Positions 7,327-9,895 of a stretch of DNA of 9,895 bases are shown here, in pieces. Source of the stretch: Sphingomonas sp. GTDB lineage: Bacteria > Pseudomonadota > Alphaproteobacteria > Sphingomonadales > Sphingomonadaceae. Position 1 is the stretch's first letter. The number at the start of each line of letters is the position of its first letter. The stretch lies in NCBI GenBank assembly GCA_030146605.1, contig JASLBO010000532.1, positions 1 to 9,895 on the forward strand, written 5' to 3'. The notes beneath the pieces were generated by a model. The model was given only the letters and a program-made list of their open reading frames with translations. It was not told where the DNA came from and did not search any database. The translations under genes were made by a program, and so were the position numbers.

Positions 7327-7917
7327 ATGAGCCGTCCCCTCGACGACGCGGGGCTGGATACGATCTTTCGTACCGCACGCACCTATAACGGCTATACCGA
7401 CGAGGCCGTCACCGAGGCCGATATCGCGCGGATCTACGATCTGCTCAAGATGGGCCCAACCTCCGCCAATTCGCAGCCGGCGCGCTTCGTCTGGCTGCTC
7501 AGCCAGCAAGCGAAGGACAAGCTCGCCGAGTTCGCCACCGGCGCGAACCCGGACAAGATCCGCAAGGCGCCCGCCACCGTGGTCATCGCGATGGACGAGA
7601 ATTTCCACGAGCAGTTGCCGTGGCTGTTTCCGCATGTCGACGCGAAAAGCTGGTTCCCCGATCTTCAGGACCGCAAGGTCCATGCGATGCGCAACGGCTC
7701 GCTGCAAGGCGCCTATCTGCTGATCGCGGCGCGCGCGCTCGGCTTCGATACCGGTCCCATGTCGGGAATCCGGCACGCGGATGTTGACGCGGCGTTCTTT
7801 GCGGACCAGCCGAATGTGAAGACAAACTTCATCACGACCATCGGCCATGGCGACCCCAGCACCATCTTCGCGCGCAGCCCGCGCCCCGAATTCGATCAGT
7901 TCAACCGCGTCGTCTGA
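7327..7917 (+). CDS. RutE-like nitroreductase-family oxidoreductase (malonic semialdehyde reductase family)
   Basis: A 196-residue protein, the same length as E. coli RutE and aligned with it by eye throughout: ARTYNGYTDEAV near the start, LLKMGPTSANSQPARFVW, LPWLFPHVDAKSWF, and GFDTGPMSGI with VDAAFF. RutE reduces malonic semialdehyde to 3-hydroxypropionate in pyrimidine degradation. The fold is that of FMN-dependent nitroreductases, and GPTSANSQPAR is the flavin-binding region. No other rut gene is visible here, so the physiological substrate may differ (another aldehyde, nitro compound or quinone); the RutE label describes homology, not pathway. The start at 7327 has AAAGGA 7 bases upstream. 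tsaB begins about 4 bp after the stop, so the two are probably translationally coupled. Confidence 0.92.
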   Translation: MSRPLDDAGLDTIFRTARTYNGYTDEAVTEADIARIYDLLKMGPTSANSQPARFVWLLSQQAKDKLAEFATGANPDKIRKAPATVVIAMDENFHEQLPWLFPHVDAKSWFPDLQDRKVHAMRNGSLQGAYLLIAARALGFDTGPMSGIRHADVDAAFFADQPNVKTNFITTIGHGDPSTIFARSPRPEFDQFNRVV

Positions 7918-7921
7918 GGCG

Positions 7922-8554
7922 TTGCTGACGCTCGTCATCGAAACCGCCACCGCCGCCTGCTCGGTGGCGCTGCTGCGCGGCGGCGAAGTGATCGCCAGCG
8001 CGCACGAAGTCGTCGGGCGTGGCCATGCCGAACGGCTGGTGCCGATGATCGCGGCACTGCCCGATCAGGGCCGCGCCCCGCATATTCTCGTCGATGTCGG
8101 TCCCGGCAGCTTCACCGGGGTGCGCGTCGGACTCGCCGCCGCGCTCGGGCTGGCAATCGGCTGGAAGGCCGAGGTCCACGGTTATTCGTCGCTCGCCTTG
8201 CTCGCCGCAACCGGCTTTGCAGCATCTCCGCAATGCCCCGCACTTGCCGCAATAGTCGAGGGCGGGCACGGAGAAGTCTTCATGCAGTCGTTCACGACCT
8301 CGCCGCTCGCCCCCGAAGGTCCTTTACAGTCGCTACTTCCGGCCGCGGCGCTGGCTGCGCTCGGACAGCGACCGGCGATCGGCAGCGGCGTGCGCCATCT
8401 CGCTGCGCTCGACCCGAGCCGCACGCTGATCGAGGCGCTTCCGCGTGCCGAGGATGCGCGGCTGCTCCCCGGCAATCTCGCCGCATTGCCCCCGCGCCCG
8501 ATCTATGGCCGCGCACCCGACGCGAAAACGCTGGCCGAGCGCGGCCTCGCATGA
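7922..8554 (+). CDS. tsaB: tRNA threonylcarbamoyladenosine (t6A) biosynthesis protein TsaB
   Basis: TsaB is the scaffold partner of TsaD (with TsaE and TsaC) in making t6A37 on ANN-decoding tRNAs, in the cytosol. It has the ASKHA-fold signatures: LVIETATAACSVALL at the N-terminus and GPGSFTGVRVGLAAALGLA near residues 60-80, ending RPIYGRAPDAKT. From TTG at 7922 it is 210 residues, close to the normal size. No ATG lies near the family start. TTG 7922 gives MLTLVIET, as in many homologues, while CTG 7925 sits at better spacing from the GAGG at 7916-7919. An in-frame ATG at 7847 would add 25 low-complexity residues and overlap the previous gene by 71 bp, so I reject it. It overlaps rimI by 4 bp (ATGA), a common pairing. 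Confidence 0.93.
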   Translation: MLTLVIETATAACSVALLRGGEVIASAHEVVGRGHAERLVPMIAALPDQGRAPHILVDVGPGSFTGVRVGLAAALGLAIGWKAEVHGYSSLALLAATGFAASPQCPALAAIVEGGHGEVFMQSFTTSPLAPEGPLQSLLPAAALAALGQRPAIGSGVRHLAALDPSRTLIEALPRAEDARLLPGNLAALPPRPIYGRAPDAKTLAERGLA

Positions 8555-9027
8555 CCGGCACGCTCAACATGATCCAATTGCGCGAAGGCGGCGCACAGGA
8601 CCTCGCCGAAGTCGCGCGGATCATGGAAGACGCGTTCGATCCCCGTTTCGGCGAGGCGTGGACCAGCGCGCAATGCCTCGGCATGCTCTCGCTCCCGGGG
8701 GTGTGGCTGGTGATCGCCAGTCTCGACGATCAGGATGTCGGCTTCGCACTCGCCCGGGTGATCGCCGACGAAGCCGAGTTGCTGCTGCTCGCGACTCGCC
8801 AGTCGGCGCGCCGCCGGGGCATCGCCGGGGCGCTGCTTCGCACTATTGTTGCCGAGGCCAAGGCCCGCGGAGTCGAGCAACTCCATCTCGAGGTCCGCGC
8901 GGGAAACGATGCCGTCAGGCTATACCGTCGCGAAGGTTTCGAGAAGGTCGGCGAGCGCAGAAACTATTACAGAGGCAAGATGGGTCAGGCGTTCGACGCC
9001 CACACCTTTGCGCGCAAGCTTCGCTGA
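8551..9027 (+). CDS. rimI: GNAT N-acetyltransferase, RimI-type
   Basis: A 158-residue GNAT enzyme that, as RimI, acetylates the N-terminal Ala of ribosomal protein S18; in many bacteria RimI has broader N-alpha-acetylation activity. The acetyl-CoA pyrophosphate loop is SARRRGIAGALL (residues 85-96). The RimI-specific C-terminal pattern is present: LEVRAGNDAVRLYRREGF (113-130), then ERRNYYRG (135-142), whose Tyr pair includes the probable general acid. The ATG at 8551 overlaps the tsaB stop (ATGA). A second ATG at 8569 would remove six residues (MTGTLN) and also fits the family. tsaB-rimI adjacency is widespread and supports both names. Seven T residues follow directly after the stop, but no strong hairpin precedes them, so readthrough towards mucR cannot be excluded. 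Confidence 0.93.
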   Translation: MTGTLNMIQLREGGAQDLAEVARIMEDAFDPRFGEAWTSAQCLGMLSLPGVWLVIASLDDQDVGFALARVIADEAELLLLATRQSARRRGIAGALLRTIVAEAKARGVEQLHLEVRAGNDAVRLYRREGFEKVGERRNYYRGKMGQAFDAHTFARKLR

Positions 9028-9136
9028 TTTTTTTCGTAACTGAAGGTTAACGACTTGCCTTTGGTCTATTATGGTCCGATAGGGCCGCTGCAGGTGGCAT
9101 CTATAGTCACCGTTAAATTGGGTCGAAGGAAATATC
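9028..9136 (+). promoter_or_regulatory. AT-richer leader and probable promoter region of mucR
   Basis: This 109-bp gap is clearly richer in A and T than its surroundings. It contains T7 after rimI, a candidate -35 TTGCCT (9055-9060) with GATAGG 17 bp downstream (9078-9083), another -10-like TATAGT (9102-9107), and an imperfect dyad CGTAAC (9035-9040) / GTTAACG (9046-9052). A ribosome binding site AAGGAA (9126-9131) is 5 bases before the mucR ATG. MucR/Ros proteins bind AT-rich sites and often repress their own genes, so the dyad is a reasonable candidate for autoregulation. The exact promoter elements are guesses. Confidence 0.4.
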
Positions 9137-9550
9137 ATGGACGGTTCAGCTGACATTCAGGAAACACTCATCACGCTTACCGCGGATATTGTAGCCGCAC
9201 ACGTGAGCAACAATAGCGTTGCTGTTTCCGATCTTCCAGTTCTCATCCAGAACGTGCACGGCGCCTTGACTGGCTTGGGCCACGCCGTTGCCGAGCCGGA
9301 AGTAAAGCAGGAACCTGCAGTTTCGATTCGCTCTTCAGTGAAGCCGGACTTCATTGTCTGCCTTGAAGACGGCAAGAAGCTCAAGATGCTCAAGCGCCAC
9401 TTGATGACGCACTATCAGATGACGCCGGAACAGTATCGCGCGAAGTGGAATCTTCCTGCTGACTATCCGATGGTCGCCCCGAACTATGCCGAGCAGCGCC
9501 GCACGCTCGCCAAGAAGATCGGTCTCGGCACCAAGCGCCGCAAGCACTGA
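9137..9550 (+). CDS. mucR: MucR/Ros-family zinc-finger transcriptional regulator
   Basis: A 137-residue prokaryotic zinc-finger protein of the MucR/Ros family, which in alphaproteobacteria controls exopolysaccharide, motility and cell-cycle genes by binding AT-rich DNA. The N-terminal part (about 10-50, [18 protein letters not shown]...) is the oligomerisation region. The DNA-binding domain has C75, D78, H88 and H92 in [20 protein letters not shown], so the usual second Cys of the finger is Asp, a substitution known among MucR/Ros homologues. The invariant [37 protein letters not shown] region follows and a basic tail KRRKH ends it. Codon choice is less GC-biased than in neighbouring genes (more GTT, GCT, CTT, AAT), which suggests high expression rather than transfer, since the protein itself is lineage-typical. 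It has its own leader and a strong terminator. Confidence 0.95.
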   Translation: MDGSADIQETLITLTADIVAAHVSNNSVAVSDLPVLIQNVHGALTGLGHAVAEPEVKQEPAVSIRSSVKPDFIVCLEDGKKLKMLKRHLMTHYQMTPEQYRAKWNLPADYPMVAPNYAEQRRTLAKKIGLGTKRRKH

Positions 9551-9558
9551 GATTTCCC

Positions 9559-9577
9559 TTCCTCCGTCAGGGAGGAA
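9559..9577 (+). other. 3' UTR hairpin after mucR
   Basis: TTCCTCC (9559-9565) and GGAGGAA (9571-9577) form a perfect 7-bp stem with a GTCAG loop, 8 bases after the mucR stop. The 3' half is a strong Shine-Dalgarno-like sequence that would be hidden in the stem. No start codon at a suitable distance makes it a translation signal. It has no T-tract and is probably an accessory hairpin ahead of the main terminator, for example protecting the mRNA 3' end. Confidence 0.45.
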
Positions 9578-9589
9578 AGCAGGAGAAGG

Positions 9590-9624
9590 AAAGGCCGGGG
9601 CTCGATGCTCCGGCCTTTTTTCTT
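9590..9624 (+). terminator. Rho-independent terminator of mucR
   Basis: A GC-rich stem, GGCCGGGGC (9593-9601) with GCTCCGGCC (9607-9615), has one G-U pair and a TCGAT loop. It is flanked by AAA (9590-9592) and followed by six T (9616-9621), then CTT. The stem extends to 12 bp through A-T pairs. This is the clearest intrinsic terminator in the window and marks the end of the mucR transcript, making the next gene a separate transcription unit. Confidence 0.92.
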
Positions 9625-9749
9625 GGCATTTATCGGATCGCTGCCGCCATAGCGTCGGACCTGTCCGTGATGGTACGACGGCGTGTACCCAGGGAGGCAA
9701 GCGACCGGCGCTCTTGCAGGCAGGGGAGTGTAAGGGCTACATCGGCGCC

Positions 9750-9895
9750 ATGCCGCGCAAAATCGATCTCGAACAGCTCTGCCACGACAAGGGTCTGCGC
9801 ATCACCGAACAGCGCAAGGTGATTGCGCGCGTGCTCTCCGACGCCGAGGATCATCCCGATGTCGAGAAGGTGTATGAGCGCGCCTCGGCGATCGA
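9750..9895 (+). CDS. fur: Fur-family transcriptional regulator, 3' end beyond window
   Basis: Only the first 48 codons are present. MPRKIDLEQL is followed by KGLRITEQRKVIARVLSDA and DHPDVEKVYERASAID, which is the start of the winged-helix DNA-binding domain of ferric uptake regulator proteins. The form with DHPDVEKVYERA resembles the Fur/Mur group of alphaproteobacteria and not Irr; the metal-binding sites lie outside the window. Fur uses Fe2+ (or Mn2+ in Mur) to repress uptake genes. The start at 9750 has no good ribosome binding site (TAAGGG lies 13 bases upstream). The 125-bp gap from the mucR terminator to this ATG should hold its promoter, but I see only a weak candidate (TTGCAG at 9714-9719). 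Confidence 0.85.
   Translation, partial: MPRKIDLEQLCHDKGLRITEQRKVIARVLSDAEDHPDVEKVYERASAI

Noticed and set aside
8233..8550. N-terminal extension of the RimI frame upstream of 8551
   Set aside because: The extension overlaps tsaB almost entirely, is Arg-rich, and the GNAT homology begins only after 8551, where an ATGA overlap gives a natural start.
9021..9034. T7 run after rimI as a terminator
   Set aside because: No stable hairpin precedes it; AAGCTT and nearby bases form only a trivial palindrome.
9137..9550. mucR as a horizontally acquired gene because of its lower GC
   Set aside because: The protein is a typical alphaproteobacterial MucR in an apparently conserved neighbourhood, and the codon difference is better explained by expression level.
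9605..9652. A 15-codon open frame starting in the terminator loop (MLRPFFLAFIGSLPP)
   Set aside because: Its start and first codons lie within the mucR terminator stem and T-tract, it has poor spacing from a ribosome binding site, and its length is within chance expectation.

Overview
The window is high-GC chromosomal DNA from an alphaproteobacterium, most likely a sphingomonad (Sphingomonas or a close relative). The evidence is the MucR/Ros-type zinc-finger regulator, the alphaproteobacterial Fur start, the tsaB-rimI-mucR-fur gene order, and two short repeat types that I associate with sphingomonad genomes. No sequence search was run, so the organism call rests on recognising families. I see no rRNA, tRNA, CRISPR array, phage, transposase or toxin gene. 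The coding density and gene content look like ordinary core genome.

Layout. Positions 2-1363 hold the 3' part of a gamma-glutamyltransferase gene (ggt). It is followed 36 bp later on the same strand by a long-chain acyl-CoA ligase (1400-3208) that carries a short repeat-derived in-frame insertion near its N-terminus. A 135-bp inverted-repeat element (3213-3347) fills the gap before a convergent gene for a secreted, PqqL-like M16 zinc peptidase (3357-6227, minus strand). A divergent intergenic region (6228-6386) separates it from a small two-helix membrane protein (6387-6656).

A compact plus-strand cluster follows. It contains a NifU/Nfu-type Fe-S carrier (6719-7303), a RutE-like nitroreductase-fold oxidoreductase (7327-7917), tsaB (7922-8554, probably a non-ATG start) and rimI (8551-9027, 4-bp overlap with tsaB). 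The spacing suggests one transcript. An AT-richer 109-bp leader then precedes mucR (9137-9550), which ends in a strong rho-independent terminator (9590-9624). The window closes inside the start of a Fur-family regulator gene (9750 onward).

Functions. Gene 1 handles gamma-glutamyl/glutathione turnover, gene 2 activates fatty acids, and gene 3 is a periplasmic or exported peptidase. The 6.7-9.0 kb cluster combines Fe-S assembly, aldehyde/nitro reduction, tRNA t6A modification (TsaB) and ribosomal-protein or general N-alpha-acetylation (RimI). It is followed by two regulators, MucR (cell envelope/cell cycle genes) and Fur (iron). I found no convincing new biological system. The items most worth a second look are the repeat-derived insertion in the ligase, the convergent inverted-repeat element, the non-ATG start of tsaB, and the dyads upstream of the small membrane protein and of mucR.
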